Of a stretch of DNA of 64,000 nucleotides, positions 36,900-46,401 are shown piece by piece (the first letter of the stretch is position 1; each line of letters opens with the position of its first letter). The DNA lies in NCBI GenBank assembly GCA_902461565.1, contig CABPYL010000002.1, positions 62,001 through 126,000 on the forward strand. Direction: 5' to 3'. Position numbers and translations under genes: made by a program. Source of the stretch: an uncultured Porphyromonadaceae bacterium (GTDB lineage: Bacteria > Bacteroidota > Bacteroidia > Bacteroidales > Muribaculaceae). The notes under the pieces were generated by a model, which ran no database searches, was not told the origin of the DNA, and saw nothing but the letters and a program-made list of their open reading frames with translations.

Positions 36900-37564
36900 T
36901 TTAAAGTCTTGGTGGAAAGTTGTACATAAACGATTTTCTTTGTTTCAAAGAAAGATTCCGAAAAATAGTCGGAAATCGCCACGTCGATGGCGGGAACTGG
37001 AGTAGCAGTTATTTCGGAAGAAAGATCGCCACCTTTCAGACAAACAAGCCCAGGAGCATATTTGTTGCAACGGGGAGAATCTGTCATGATATTCTTTGCG
37101 CAGGCCTTCACTAATTCCGGCAGCCCCATAACTGCACGGCTCACTACATAATCGAACTGTTTCCGGCATTCACCGGAATCGCCATGCTGGAATCTGACAT
37201 TTTTAAGTCCTATGGCATTGGCGATGTCCTGAGCCACACGTATCTTTTTGCCAATCCGGTCCACAAGATGGAAGTGGCATTCCGGATACATTATTGCCAA
37301 AGGTATTCCGGGGAAGCCACCTCCGGTGCCTAAATCCATAAATTCCGTTTCCGGGAGCAACTTGCCCAGAAATTTTGCTATTGCCAGCGAATGCAGCACG
37401 TGGCGCTCGTACAGGTTGTCGGTATCTGATCGGGATATTACGTTGATTTTGGAGTTCCAGTCGTTGTACAACTGTTCCAGTGCGTTGAATTGCCGTTCCA
37501 TATCGGCGGTTATATCCGGAAAGTATTTTTTTATTATGTCGGGGCGGACGGGCTGATTATCCAT
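36887..37564 (-). CDS. rsmG: 16S rRNA (guanine-527 N7) methyltransferase
   Basis: 225 residues. It methylates G527 of 16S rRNA with S-adenosylmethionine. The SAM loop MDLGTGGGFPGIPLAI and the following HLVDRIGKKIRV are diagnostic, and VSRAVMGLPELV matches the family C-terminal signature. Confidence 0.94.
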   Translation of the reverse strand: MDNQPVRPDIIKKYFPDITADMERQFNALEQLYNDWNSKINVISRSDTDNLYERHVLHSLAIAKFLGKLLPETEFMDLGTGGGFPGIPLAIMYPECHFHLVDRIGKKIRVAQDIANAIGLKNVRFQHGDSGECRKQFDYVVSRAVMGLPELVKACAKNIMTDSPRCNKYAPGLVCLKGGDLSSEITATPVPAIDVAISDYFSESFFETKKIVYVQLSTKTLKCSK

Positions 37565-37715
37565 GTCTGTTGTGGAACAATAAATTGGGAATGTATGTTA
37601 GAAATGTAATATTGAATGCAAAATTAAGCATAAAGTTCAATTTTGAGGCTGGAAAGGCGAAAAAACGGAATAAAAATGCGTACTTTGCACTGTAAAAAGC
37701 ATAGCTGCATAAAAC

Positions 37716-38564
37716 ATGAACACAACAAAGATGATTGAAATAGGAAAATACCAGGATCTGGAAGTGAACCGGCTGACAGATTTCGGAGCTTATCTTGGAG
37801 TGCCAGGAGAGCAACAGGAAGTGTTGCTCCCGGGGCGTTATGTAACCGAGGAAATGGTCCCCGGCTATAAATTAAGGGTATTTGTGTATAAGGATTCGGA
37901 AGACCGTCCTGTGGCAACTACGGAGAAGCCCTATGCCACTGTGGGCGAGTTCGCATATCTGTCGGTGAAAGCTGTTACAGATATCGGCGCGTTTCTGGAC
38001 TGGGGTTTGCAAAAAGATTTGCTCGTTCCGTTTAACGAGCAGCGCGTGAGAATGCACCGTGGAGGTATATATCTGGTTTATGTATATCTGGACAAAACCA
38101 CGGGCAGGGTAGTGGCATCGGCAAAAATCGAGAAGTTCCTGGGAAATGTCTATCCGGATTATAAACCCGGACAGGCAGTGGATGCTTTAGTGATAGAGCA
38201 TAGCGAAATAGGTTACAAAGTGATTGTGAATAATTTGCATAGGGGAATGATTTATTCCAATGAAATTTTTCGCCCTATTGAACTGGAGGAGAATGTGCGC
38301 GCATACGTAAAGCAAGTGCGTCCAGATGGAAAAATCGACCTTACACTGAGCGACCGTGCTGACCGCCGTACATCGGCTCTTGCCGAAAGAATCGTCGAAT
38401 ACCTGGGAACTCCCGGAGCCATTCCGCTGTCCGACAAGATGCCTCCGGAGCATATTGAAATGCTATTCGCCTCGAGCAAGAAAGATTTCAAGAAGGCCGT
38501 GGGACATCTGTACAGAGAACGTCGTATTGTAATTGCCGAAGATGGACACATTGCGAAAGCATGA
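37716..38564 (+). CDS. cvfB: CvfB-type S1 RNA-binding protein
   Basis: 282 residues. The order is three S1-like OB domains (the first shows LTDFGAYLGVPGEQQEVLLP, the second AVTDIGAFLDWGLQKDLLVP, the third about 145-215 ending DGKIDLTLSD) and a C-terminal winged-helix domain (about 225-282). CvfB proteins bind RNA and influence virulence-gene expression in Staphylococcus; the role in Bacteroidetes is not established. It stands alone between rsmG (divergent) and moxR. Confidence 0.88.
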   Translation: MNTTKMIEIGKYQDLEVNRLTDFGAYLGVPGEQQEVLLPGRYVTEEMVPGYKLRVFVYKDSEDRPVATTEKPYATVGEFAYLSVKAVTDIGAFLDWGLQKDLLVPFNEQRVRMHRGGIYLVYVYLDKTTGRVVASAKIEKFLGNVYPDYKPGQAVDALVIEHSEIGYKVIVNNLHRGMIYSNEIFRPIELEENVRAYVKQVRPDGKIDLTLSDRADRRTSALAERIVEYLGTPGAIPLSDKMPPEHIEMLFASSKKDFKKAVGHLYRERRIVIAEDGHIAKA

Positions 38565-38649
38565 TTAAAAATGCTTAAATGTTTGTTTTGTTAAAGAATA
38601 AATAGTTAAAATTAACATTCGCTTTTCACCTTTCAGGCGTTATAGTTAG

Positions 38650-38657
38650 TAACTTTG
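38650..38657 (+). promoter_or_regulatory. -7 box of the Bat operon
   Basis: TAACTTTG, with start predicted near 38664. The upstream region is AT-rich without a clear TTTG, and the leader to moxR is about 75 nt. Confidence 0.5.
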
Positions 38658-38738
38658 TACACGGAAGAGAAAAATAATTTTCCGAGTTCATCATTTAGAT
38701 TAACGAATAACATTCAACGAAATACAATCGATAACACT

Positions 38739-39734
38739 ATGAGTGAAAGTGTAAATATCCGAGAACTCAACGAACTGGTAGCCGGCAAGAGTGATTTTAT
38801 AAGCATGGTTACCCACGGCATGGACCAGACGATCGTAGGGCAGAAACACCTTGTAGAAAGTCTTCTTGTTGCATTGCTTGCAAATGGACACATACTCCTT
38901 GAAGGTGTGCCGGGCCTTGCCAAAACCCTTGCAATCAAAACGCTGGCACAGCTTATCGATGCAAAATACAGCCGAATCCAGTTTACCCCCGACCTTCTGC
39001 CCGGTGATGTTAACGGTACTATGATTTATAGTGTGAAGAACGAGCAGTTCCAGGTGAAGAAAGGCCCTATATTCGCCAACTTCGTGCTTGCCGATGAAAT
39101 TAACCGAGCCCCGGCAAAGGTACAGTCAGCACTTCTTGAGGCCATGCAGGAACGCCAGGTAACTATCGGCGACCATACTTTCCCTCTCGACAAACCTTTC
39201 CTCGTAATGGCTACACAAAACCCTATTGAACAGGAAGGTACATATCCGCTGCCCGAGGCGCAGGTAGACCGTTTTCTGATGAAAGTCGTTATCGGTTATC
39301 CAACCAAGGACGAGGAACGTGAGATTATTCGTATGAACATCGCCCAGGATGCCAGGAAGGTGATGCCGCTGCTTCGTCCCGAAGAGGTTATCGAGGCGCA
39401 GAAGATAGTGGAGAAGATTTATGTAGACGAGAAGATTGAACGTTACATCGTTGATATTGTTTTTGCAACGCGAACACCACGCGAATACGGTCTTGAAGAC
39501 CTCGCTTCATATATTTCGTTTGGCGCTTCGCCTCGAGCATCCATATCGCTTGCAAAAGCAGCCCGCGCGTATGCGTTCCTGCACCAGCGCGGATATGTGA
39601 TTCCCGAGGATGTGATTTCTGTTTGCCACGATGTGCTCCGCCACCGTATTGGATTAACATATGAGGCCGAGGCAAACAACTTTACTACCGATATGATAAT
39701 CACCGATATCCTGGACAAGGTTCAGGTACCCTGA
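38739..39734 (+). CDS. MoxR-type AAA ATPase
   Basis: 331 residues. MoxR ATPases act as chaperones for von Willebrand (VWA) proteins encoded beside them. Walker A is EGVPGLAKT and Walker B is VLADEINRAP; sensor and lid regions (MATQNPIEQEGTYPLPEAQ) are intact. ATG 38739 (MSESVNIRELNELV) is chosen; the earlier in-frame ATG at 38655 overlaps the -7 box. This is the first gene of the Bat operon. Confidence 0.93.
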   Translation: MSESVNIRELNELVAGKSDFISMVTHGMDQTIVGQKHLVESLLVALLANGHILLEGVPGLAKTLAIKTLAQLIDAKYSRIQFTPDLLPGDVNGTMIYSVKNEQFQVKKGPIFANFVLADEINRAPAKVQSALLEAMQERQVTIGDHTFPLDKPFLVMATQNPIEQEGTYPLPEAQVDRFLMKVVIGYPTKDEEREIIRMNIAQDARKVMPLLRPEEVIEAQKIVEKIYVDEKIERYIVDIVFATRTPREYGLEDLASYISFGASPRASISLAKAARAYAFLHQRGYVIPEDVISVCHDVLRHRIGLTYEAEANNFTTDMIITDILDKVQVP

Positions 39735-39760
39735 TAAACATTTAGGAACTACTTCCGGAT

Positions 39761-40636
39761 ATGGATTCCAATGAACTTATAAAAAAAGTTCGCAAGATTG
39801 AAATAAAGACACGCGGACTTTCCCAGAACATCTTTGCTGGCGAATATCATTCGGCTTTCAAAGGTCGCGGCATGACGTTCTCGGAGGTGCGCGCATATCA
39901 GTACGGCGATGATATCCGCGATATCGACTGGAATGTAACCGCCCGCCACAATCAGCCATATATTAAGGTATATGAGGAGGAGCGCGAGCTCACGGTGATG
40001 CTTCTTGTGGATGTTTCCGCCAGCCGCAATTTCGGTGCCACAGGTCCTGAAAAACGCGAGATGATTGCCGAGATTGCCGCTACAATCGCATTTTCGGCTA
40101 TTCAGAACAATGATAAAATCGGCGCCATCTTTTTCTCGGATAAGGTAGAGAAGTTTATCTCGCCAAAGAAAGGCCGTAAACATATTCTGTTCCTTATTCG
40201 CGAATTGCTCGATTTTCAGCCAGAAAGCAAGGGAACCGATATTGCGCAGGCTGTGCGTTATTTCAGCAACGCGCTAAAGCGTCGTTGCACCATGTTTCTT
40301 CTCTCCGACTTTATCGATAGTTCTGACTATCGGACGCCTCTTACCGTTGCTGTGTCGCGCCACGATGTCATGGCCATTCAGGTGTATGACAAACGCGATG
40401 GCGAGATGCCGGATGTAGGTCTGGTTCGCGTTGCTGATCTGGAAACAGGGCAGACGTGCTGGATAGATACTTCTTCGTCGCGCACGCGCAAGGCATACAA
40501 CAAATGGTGGTACGACCGTCAGCAGCAGATGAGTTCCACACTACGGTCTAACCGTGTCGACTATGTTTCTGTGGCCACCGACGAGGATTACGTACGCGCT
40601 CTGATGAGTCTGTTTAAAAATCGTTCGGCTGTATGA
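39761..40636 (+). CDS. DUF58 domain protein (VWA-like) of the Bat operon
   Basis: 291 residues. The DUF58 core FSEVRAYQYGDDIRDIDWNV is followed by a VWA-like region with an intact metal-site motif DVSAS. These proteins pair with MoxR. The stop overlaps the next start by 4 bp. Confidence 0.92.
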   Translation: MDSNELIKKVRKIEIKTRGLSQNIFAGEYHSAFKGRGMTFSEVRAYQYGDDIRDIDWNVTARHNQPYIKVYEEERELTVMLLVDVSASRNFGATGPEKREMIAEIAATIAFSAIQNNDKIGAIFFSDKVEKFISPKKGRKHILFLIRELLDFQPESKGTDIAQAVRYFSNALKRRCTMFLLSDFIDSSDYRTPLTVAVSRHDVMAIQVYDKRDGEMPDVGLVRVADLETGQTCWIDTSSSRTRKAYNKWWYDRQQQMSSTLRSNRVDYVSVATDEDYVRALMSLFKNRSAV

Positions 40637-41667
40637 AAATGAAACACAAAACATATCGTTGCGCAGCTGTATGCGCCGTTGCTGCACTTATGGCAGCTTC
40701 GTTGGTGGCGGCTCCGCGACGTTCGGCATCAGGTATTTCGGTTTCGGCATCAATTGATTCCGCGATTGTTGAAATGGGCGATCTCAACCATCTGCGTGTG
40801 AAAGTCGATATGCCCGAAAGTGCCTCGCGCGGTGCCCGAATAGTCGATTTCCCTGAGATTGCCGCCGGCGATGATTATGTTACCTGGAACGGTATCGATA
40901 TTGTAAAGATAGATACCGTCTCTACTATAGAAGGCGGAAAACGGGTTATAGATTACGATTTCACCATTCAGGCATTTGACCCCGGAACGGTTTCATTACC
41001 ACCTTTTGCTGTACTTGGCTCGGAAGGCGCTGATACGGCATTTTCCAATGTCGTTACGTTCAAAGTGGCTCCTGTTGATGTCGATTCTCTCGAGACAATC
41101 AATCCGATGCAATCAATCGTAAATCCGGCCACCCGCTGGTACGACTATATTCCCGACTGGCTTATATGGACGCTGCTTGGTCTTGTTGTAGCGAGCATGG
41201 CAGTGGCTGCATATCTGCTTCTGCGCAAACATAAGGTTGAAGTTGAAATCAAACGAGCCAAACCGGTTCCTCCGTACGAACTGGCAATGTCGCGTCTCCA
41301 GAGCCTGCGTTCACGCAATCTGCCCGAAAACGGCCACGAGAAAGAATTCTATACCGAACTTGTCGATATCCTGCGCGATTATCTGCAGGGCCGTTTCGGT
41401 ATAAACGCTATGGAAATGACTTCAACTCAGATTGTGAAGGCCTTGCGTACCAATGCCGAGACACGAATGTCTGCAGACACCGTCAAGTCTGTCCTTTCTA
41501 TGGCCGACTTTGTAAAATTTGCTAAGGTAAGACCTGTCCCCGATGATAATGTGCGTGCGTTCTCCCGTGCCCAGGATTTTGTGGAACAGACCAAGCCAGC
41601 TCCCGAACCCGAGCCTGAAATAGCGGACGGCAAGGAAACAACCGATACCAACAAACCCTCCAAATAA
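40633..41667 (+). CDS. Envelope protein of the Bat operon with BatD-like N-terminal part
   Basis: 344 residues. A signal peptide (1-27) precedes a beta-rich extracytoplasmic domain, one membrane helix (LIWTLLGLVVASMAVAAYLL, about 176-195) and a cytoplasmic helical domain (EKEFYTELVDILRDYLQGRF). The layout of signal, beta-rich domain, helix and helical tail repeats that of BatD further down the operon, so it is probably a shortened relative. It fills the place between DUF58 and BatA where Bacteroidetes commonly carry a gene of this kind. Function unknown. Confidence 0.75.
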   Translation: MKMKHKTYRCAAVCAVAALMAASLVAAPRRSASGISVSASIDSAIVEMGDLNHLRVKVDMPESASRGARIVDFPEIAAGDDYVTWNGIDIVKIDTVSTIEGGKRVIDYDFTIQAFDPGTVSLPPFAVLGSEGADTAFSNVVTFKVAPVDVDSLETINPMQSIVNPATRWYDYIPDWLIWTLLGLVVASMAVAAYLLLRKHKVEVEIKRAKPVPPYELAMSRLQSLRSRNLPENGHEKEFYTELVDILRDYLQGRFGINAMEMTSTQIVKALRTNAETRMSADTVKSVLSMADFVKFAKVRPVPDDNVRAFSRAQDFVEQTKPAPEPEPEIADGKETTDTNKPSK

Positions 41668-41679
41668 TCAAAGATAACG

Positions 41680-42666
41680 ATGCATTTTGCCCATCCTCAA
41701 ATACTTTGGTTTTTACTGATACTCGTGCCGCTGACGGTGTGGTATGTGCTTAAACAGCGCAGCCTAAACGCCACGATTTCGCTGAGTACAACTGCGCCAT
41801 TCGCAAAACTGCCAAAGACGTGGAAGCAGTATCTGCGTCATCTTCTGTTTATTCTGCGCATGGCCACATTGGCATGCCTGATTGTAGTTATGGCGCGCCC
41901 GCAAGTACGCGACAGCTGGCGCACGACATCTACCGAAGGTACCGATATTGTGCTTGCACTCGACGTTTCGTCGTCGATGATGGCCAGAGATTTCACACCC
42001 GACCGCTTCGAAGCCGCCAAGGAAGTGGCCGCGAAGTTTATTTCCGGCCGCGAGAGTGATAACATAGGTATTGTGGTGTTCGCCGGCGAGAGTCTTACCG
42101 GTGTCCCGATGACCGTAGACCGCGGTCAGCTTCTGCAATATCTTCAGAATCTTTCGATGAACGTACTGGAGGACGGTACGGCTATCGGCGACGGTATCGC
42201 CACGTCGCTCAACCGTCTTAAAGAAGGTAAGGCAAAGAGCAAGAGTATTATTCTGCTTACCGACGGCAGCAACAATACCGGCGTTGTGGCTCCTGTAACC
42301 GCCGCAGAGGTAGCGAAAGAGCTTGGCGTAAAAATCTATACCATTGGCGTGGGCACGAACGGTACTGCTCCATATCCTACTCGCACGCTAACCGGCAGGA
42401 TCGAGTTTACTCCGCAGCCTGTCGTAATTGATGAGGCTACCCTTCAAAAAATCGCCGATACTACCGGCGGCAAGTATTTCCGTGCTACAGGCAACCGCGT
42501 GCTCAACGAGGTTTTCGATGAAATAGACTCTTTGGAAAAAACGCAGATGGATGTAAAGCATTTCTCCCATACAGAGGATAACTATATGGTATGGGCGTGG
42601 CTTGCATTTGGCTTTTTTGCGTCCGGTCTCCTTCTGCGATATACCGTTCTCCGTACAATACCCTGA
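41680..42666 (+). CDS. batA: BatA, VWA-domain membrane protein
   Basis: 328 residues. Two N-terminal membrane segments (about 6-22 and 57-73), a VWA domain with a perfect MIDAS motif (ALDVSSSMMA, then TDGSNN) and a C-terminal membrane helix. Bat proteins are named from their role in aerotolerance of Bacteroides fragilis. Confidence 0.93.
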   Translation: MHFAHPQILWFLLILVPLTVWYVLKQRSLNATISLSTTAPFAKLPKTWKQYLRHLLFILRMATLACLIVVMARPQVRDSWRTTSTEGTDIVLALDVSSSMMARDFTPDRFEAAKEVAAKFISGRESDNIGIVVFAGESLTGVPMTVDRGQLLQYLQNLSMNVLEDGTAIGDGIATSLNRLKEGKAKSKSIILLTDGSNNTGVVAPVTAAEVAKELGVKIYTIGVGTNGTAPYPTRTLTGRIEFTPQPVVIDEATLQKIADTTGGKYFRATGNRVLNEVFDEIDSLEKTQMDVKHFSHTEDNYMVWAWLAFGFFASGLLLRYTVLRTIP

Positions 42667-42673
42667 TTGAAAT

Positions 42674-43726
42674 ATGTTCGACTTCGCATATCCACTGAAT
42701 CTGTATCTTCTGTTGCTGGTTCCTCTGTTGGGATTACTCTTCCTCGGTGCCCGCGCTTCCAGAAGAGCCAAGCTGCGCCGTTTCGGGCGTCCTGATGTAG
42801 TGGCGCAACTTATGCCGGATGCTTCCCGGTATACGCCCGCTGTAAAGATTGTTCTTCAGCTCATTGCTGTGGCTGCGTTAGTTCTGATGCTCGCACGCCC
42901 GCGCTCAGGTGCCAAGGAACAGCAGGAAACATCGGCTGGCATAGAAGTAATGATTGCATTTGACGTGTCCAACTCTATGCTGGCATCGTCCACCGACCGA
43001 CCTGACGGAGTTTCCCGTCTGGAACGAGCAAGGCTTCTTCTTGAAAAGCTTATCGACAAACTCGATAATGACAAGGTTGGCCTTGTGATCTACGCTCAGC
43101 AACCTAAGATGCAGTTGCCGCTTACGTCCGATTTCTATTCGGCTAAAATGTTTTTGAACGAACTTAGCCCCAAACTGATAGCTAATCAGGGTACCGATAT
43201 ATCAGATGCCATAAAGATGGCAATGAACGGCTTTTCGCCAGCTAAGGACATGCACAAGGCTATTATCCTGATTACCGATGCTGAGGACCACGAGGGTGCG
43301 GCTCTTGAAACCGCCAAGCTGGCTGCTGACAACGGCATACAGATAGACGTTATCGGGTTAGGTACTGCCCAGGGTTCTTTGGTGCCCGGTGTTACCGGCC
43401 CTGACGGTCGTCCGGTAGTGAGCTCGCTCAACGAAAAACTTGCAAAAGAGATAGCCGAGGCCGGCGACGGCATCTATGTCAATGGTGCATCTCCTTCTGC
43501 ATTATCCGACCTGCAGTCGCAGCTGGATAAACTGCAGAAATCGGAATTCAGTACCGTAACCTATTCGGCCGGCGCTGAACAGTTCCCTACATTTGCATTT
43601 CTTGCTTTCATCTTCATTCTTATAGACTTCTTCGTTGTCGACCGCAAGATCAGCTGGCTTAAAGGCGTCAACTTCTTCACTAAAAACGGTGCAACAAAGA
43701 ACAGCGCAAAGGAGGATACAAAATGA
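42674..43726 (+). CDS. batB: BatB, VWA-domain membrane protein
   Basis: 350 residues and a paralogue of BatA, 7 bp downstream. The MIDAS motif is AFDVSNSM and the second metal-site loop is ITDAEDHEG. Membrane segments lie at about 6-22, 55-75 and near residue 310. The stop overlaps the batC start by 4 bp. Confidence 0.93.
   Translation: MFDFAYPLNLYLLLLVPLLGLLFLGARASRRAKLRRFGRPDVVAQLMPDASRYTPAVKIVLQLIAVAALVLMLARPRSGAKEQQETSAGIEVMIAFDVSNSMLASSTDRPDGVSRLERARLLLEKLIDKLDNDKVGLVIYAQQPKMQLPLTSDFYSAKMFLNELSPKLIANQGTDISDAIKMAMNGFSPAKDMHKAIILITDAEDHEGAALETAKLAADNGIQIDVIGLGTAQGSLVPGVTGPDGRPVVSSLNEKLAKEIAEAGDGIYVNGASPSALSDLQSQLDKLQKSEFSTVTYSAGAEQFPTFAFLAFIFILIDFFVVDRKISWLKGVNFFTKNGATKNSAKEDTK
43708..43715 (+). 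promoter_or_regulatory. Strong Shine-Dalgarno of batC
   Basis: AAAGGAGG seven bases before the ATG at 43723. It is notable because most starts in this window have no recognisable Shine-Dalgarno sequence. Confidence 0.6.
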
Positions 43727-44568
43727 AAACGAAATATATTCCGGTGATGCTTATGCTTGCGGTGCCGTTGTGTGTCGCAGCCCAGGATCTGTCTATGCCG
43801 CAGGCTTCCGATGCCTCTGAACAGCAGCAAGTGCCGCAGATATCACAAGAGCATTCTGACGGCACCGCTGAATCGCAAATGCAGGCAAAATACAATACAC
43901 CGTCGGAATCCTATAAGGCAGAACGTAACGCCATCCGCAAAGGAAACAGCTACTTTAAGGAGGGAAAGTTCCATCAGGCTCTTGAGGAGTATAACAGGGC
44001 TCTTGCCGTTAACAGCGGTTCTGTCCGTGGACGTTACAACAAAGCTGTGGCGCTCCTGCAACTGCAAAGCGATGACAACAAAGGCACTCAGAATGACCCG
44101 CGAATCCTGGCTGGCGCTATTCTGGAGGAGATAATTCCGGATGCAAAAAGCTACGATGTGGAAATAGCCGAAAAGGCTTTCTACAACCTTGGAAATATGG
44201 CTTTCAATGATGAAAAGTATGATCAGGCCATAGAATTATACAAGGGCGCATTGCGCATCCAGCCAAACAATATGTTAACCCGCGAAAATCTGCGTCTTGC
44301 CCAGCTTAAAAAACAGGAGCAAGAACAGAATAAAGACCAACAGAATCAGGACAAGCAGGATCAGCAGCAACAGGAACAACAACAGCAGCAACAGGACCAG
44401 CAACAGAAGCAGGACCAACAGCAACAACAGCAGCAACAACAGCAGCCGATGACACAGTCCGCACAACAGATTCTGCAGTCCATGCAAAATAAAGAGAATA
44501 CGACCCGAAAGAAAGTGCAGGAACAGGAGCCTGCCGTCGGACGGCCTCAATCGGACAAACCCTGGTAA
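43723..44568 (+). CDS. batC: BatC, TPR protein with glutamine-rich tail
   Basis: 281 residues. A signal peptide (about 1-20) precedes a segment rich in Ser, Glu and Gln, then TPR repeats (KGNSYFKEGKFHQALEEYNR and a second set near 145-185). The tail from about residue 195 to 245 is dominated by Gln with Asp, Glu and Lys, encoded by mixed CAG/CAA codons. The tail is probably disordered or a polar zipper. It is followed by a short conserved end (QSAQQILQSMQNKE). Confidence 0.9.
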   Translation: MKTKYIPVMLMLAVPLCVAAQDLSMPQASDASEQQQVPQISQEHSDGTAESQMQAKYNTPSESYKAERNAIRKGNSYFKEGKFHQALEEYNRALAVNSGSVRGRYNKAVALLQLQSDDNKGTQNDPRILAGAILEEIIPDAKSYDVEIAEKAFYNLGNMAFNDEKYDQAIELYKGALRIQPNNMLTRENLRLAQLKKQEQEQNKDQQNQDKQDQQQQEQQQQQQDQQQKQDQQQQQQQQQQPMTQSAQQILQSMQNKENTTRKKVQEQEPAVGRPQSDKPW

Positions 44569-44582
44569 TTTCTTTTGCTACC

Positions 44583-46397
44583 ATGCTCCAGAAACGTTTT
44601 CTACTATTTATTATATTTGCGTTGGCGGCCGTAACAGTTACCAATGCACAGTCGTTTTCGCTCGTTCAGCCGAGGAATGTGATTCAAGGCCGCAATTTCA
44701 ATATCACTTTCCGTCTTTCTGATGGAGAGGGAAATCCGCCCGCAGCGCCACAGCTGAAGGGCTGTACGCTTCTTTACGGTCCCACCACATCTACGATGCA
44801 AAGCACGCAGATTGTCAATGGAAAGATGTCGTCGTCGTATTCTATTGATTTCTCTTTTGTATATCGTGCCGATACTCCGGGTGATGTTGAGATTCCAGAA
44901 GTAACCGTTAATTCCGGGGGTAAAGCACTCCGTTCCAAACCGGGACATTTCCAGATTCTTCCTGCCGACCAGACGCCGCAGCAGGGGGGAGGACACCGTC
45001 AGGTCCAGCCCGACGATGTAAGTTCCCAGACACCGGGCGAGATTTCATCAGATGCTCTTCTTGTCCGCGTATTCTTTTCCAAATCCAGTGTTTACGAGCA
45101 GGAACCAGTTGTGGCGACCTTTAAAGTATATACAAAATACGATATTTCGTCGTTCCGCGTAACCACACAGCCGGCTTTCGAAGGTTTCCTTTCGGAAGAA
45201 TTGCCTGTAGATATGGAAAGTTCTATCGAGCATTATAACGGCCAGAACTATCACACGGCAGTGCTCAAGCGTGTGCTTCTGTATCCGCAGCGATCCGGCA
45301 AGCTGAGTGTGAACACAGGCAAATACGATGTAACCGTAGTGCAGTACGAAACCGTGAATATGGGCTTCTTCCGCACTCAGCGTCCTGTTGAACGAGAGGT
45401 CACAACATCGTCTAACGCCGCATCACTTCAAGTGTTACCCCTCCCGGAACCTCGGCCTGCAGGATTTGCCGGCGCCGTAGGTAAATTCTCATCGGTAGAG
45501 ACAAGTATCGATCCCGAACTACTCCGTACAAACGAGGCTGCTGTGTATTCCTATATTATCAAAGGTACCGGCAACATAAAATATCTTGCCGAGCCGGTAA
45601 TACAGTTCCCGGCCGGAATAGATGCCTACACGCCCAAGACAGATATAAATGCGAGTATTGTGGGTGGCGGTACAAATATGAGTGGTACGTACCGTACCGA
45701 TATAACTTTTGTACCGCAGGAGGTTGGCAATTTTACGATTGAGGGAACTCCGTTTGTGTATTTTAATCCGGATACGAAGCAGTATGTTACCATAGAAGTT
45801 CCGTCCCTGCCAATCCGGGTGTTGAAAGGCAATTCGGTTGCTGCGGCAGTTGAACAAAAGGAAATAGACAAGACCATAAACGATATTCTGCACATCAAGC
45901 CAATCAAGGCCGGTGAGCAACAGATGGAAGTTGCATATCACTTCCAGAAATCGTTCTACTGGCTTGCATATGCAATCGTAGCGCTGATGCTTATAGGTCT
46001 TGTAATTGTTTACCGCAGACACATACGTCTCGAGGCCGATGTGGCAGGACGCAAGCTTGCCAAGGCTTCCCGGGTAGCCAACAAGCGCCTAAAGGTTGCC
46101 CGCGGTTTCATGGACCGCCACGAGAACGACAAGTTCTATGCCTCGCTGGCAAGTGCAATATGGGGCTATCTCTCCGACAAGCTTTCTATCCCTGCTTCGC
46201 AGCTTACCCGCGAGAACATAGCTTCCAAGCTGGAAGCATATGGTGTCGCTAACGAAAAAGTACACGATATAGTTGATGTTCTTGACCAGTGTGAGATGGC
46301 CCGTTTCACACCGGTTCATTCCGATGACGAAGTTGCGGAACTGTATGAAAAAGCTTCGCAATCCATCAACAGCATTGAAAACACCAAGAAACGATAA
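44583..46397 (+). CDS. batD: BatD
   Basis: 604 residues. Signal peptide ending TNAQ (about 1-22), several beta-sandwich repeats in the periplasm (typical opening FSLVQPRNVIQGRNFNITF), a membrane helix (SFYWLAYAIVALMLIGLVIV, about 458-477) and a cytoplasmic helical domain ending in a motif shared with the shorter relative at 40633. The periplasmic part contains no catalytic motif; it is presumed structural within the Bat complex. Confidence 0.93.
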   Translation: MLQKRFLLFIIFALAAVTVTNAQSFSLVQPRNVIQGRNFNITFRLSDGEGNPPAAPQLKGCTLLYGPTTSTMQSTQIVNGKMSSSYSIDFSFVYRADTPGDVEIPEVTVNSGGKALRSKPGHFQILPADQTPQQGGGHRQVQPDDVSSQTPGEISSDALLVRVFFSKSSVYEQEPVVATFKVYTKYDISSFRVTTQPAFEGFLSEELPVDMESSIEHYNGQNYHTAVLKRVLLYPQRSGKLSVNTGKYDVTVVQYETVNMGFFRTQRPVEREVTTSSNAASLQVLPLPEPRPAGFAGAVGKFSSVETSIDPELLRTNEAAVYSYIIKGTGNIKYLAEPVIQFPAGIDAYTPKTDINASIVGGGTNMSGTYRTDITFVPQEVGNFTIEGTPFVYFNPDTKQYVTIEVPSLPIRVLKGNSVAAAVEQKEIDKTINDILHIKPIKAGEQQMEVAYHFQKSFYWLAYAIVALMLIGLVIVYRRHIRLEADVAGRKLAKASRVANKRLKVARGFMDRHENDKFYASLASAIWGYLSDKLSIPASQLTRENIASKLEAYGVANEKVHDIVDVLDQCEMARFTPVHSDDEVAELYEKASQSINSIENTKKR

Positions 46398-46401
46398 GGA
46401 T

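Noticed and set aside
44330..44450. CAG/CAA-rich run as possible repeat expansion or assembly error
   Set aside because: Codons are mixed and the reading frame continues into a conserved tail, so it is real coding sequence of BatC.
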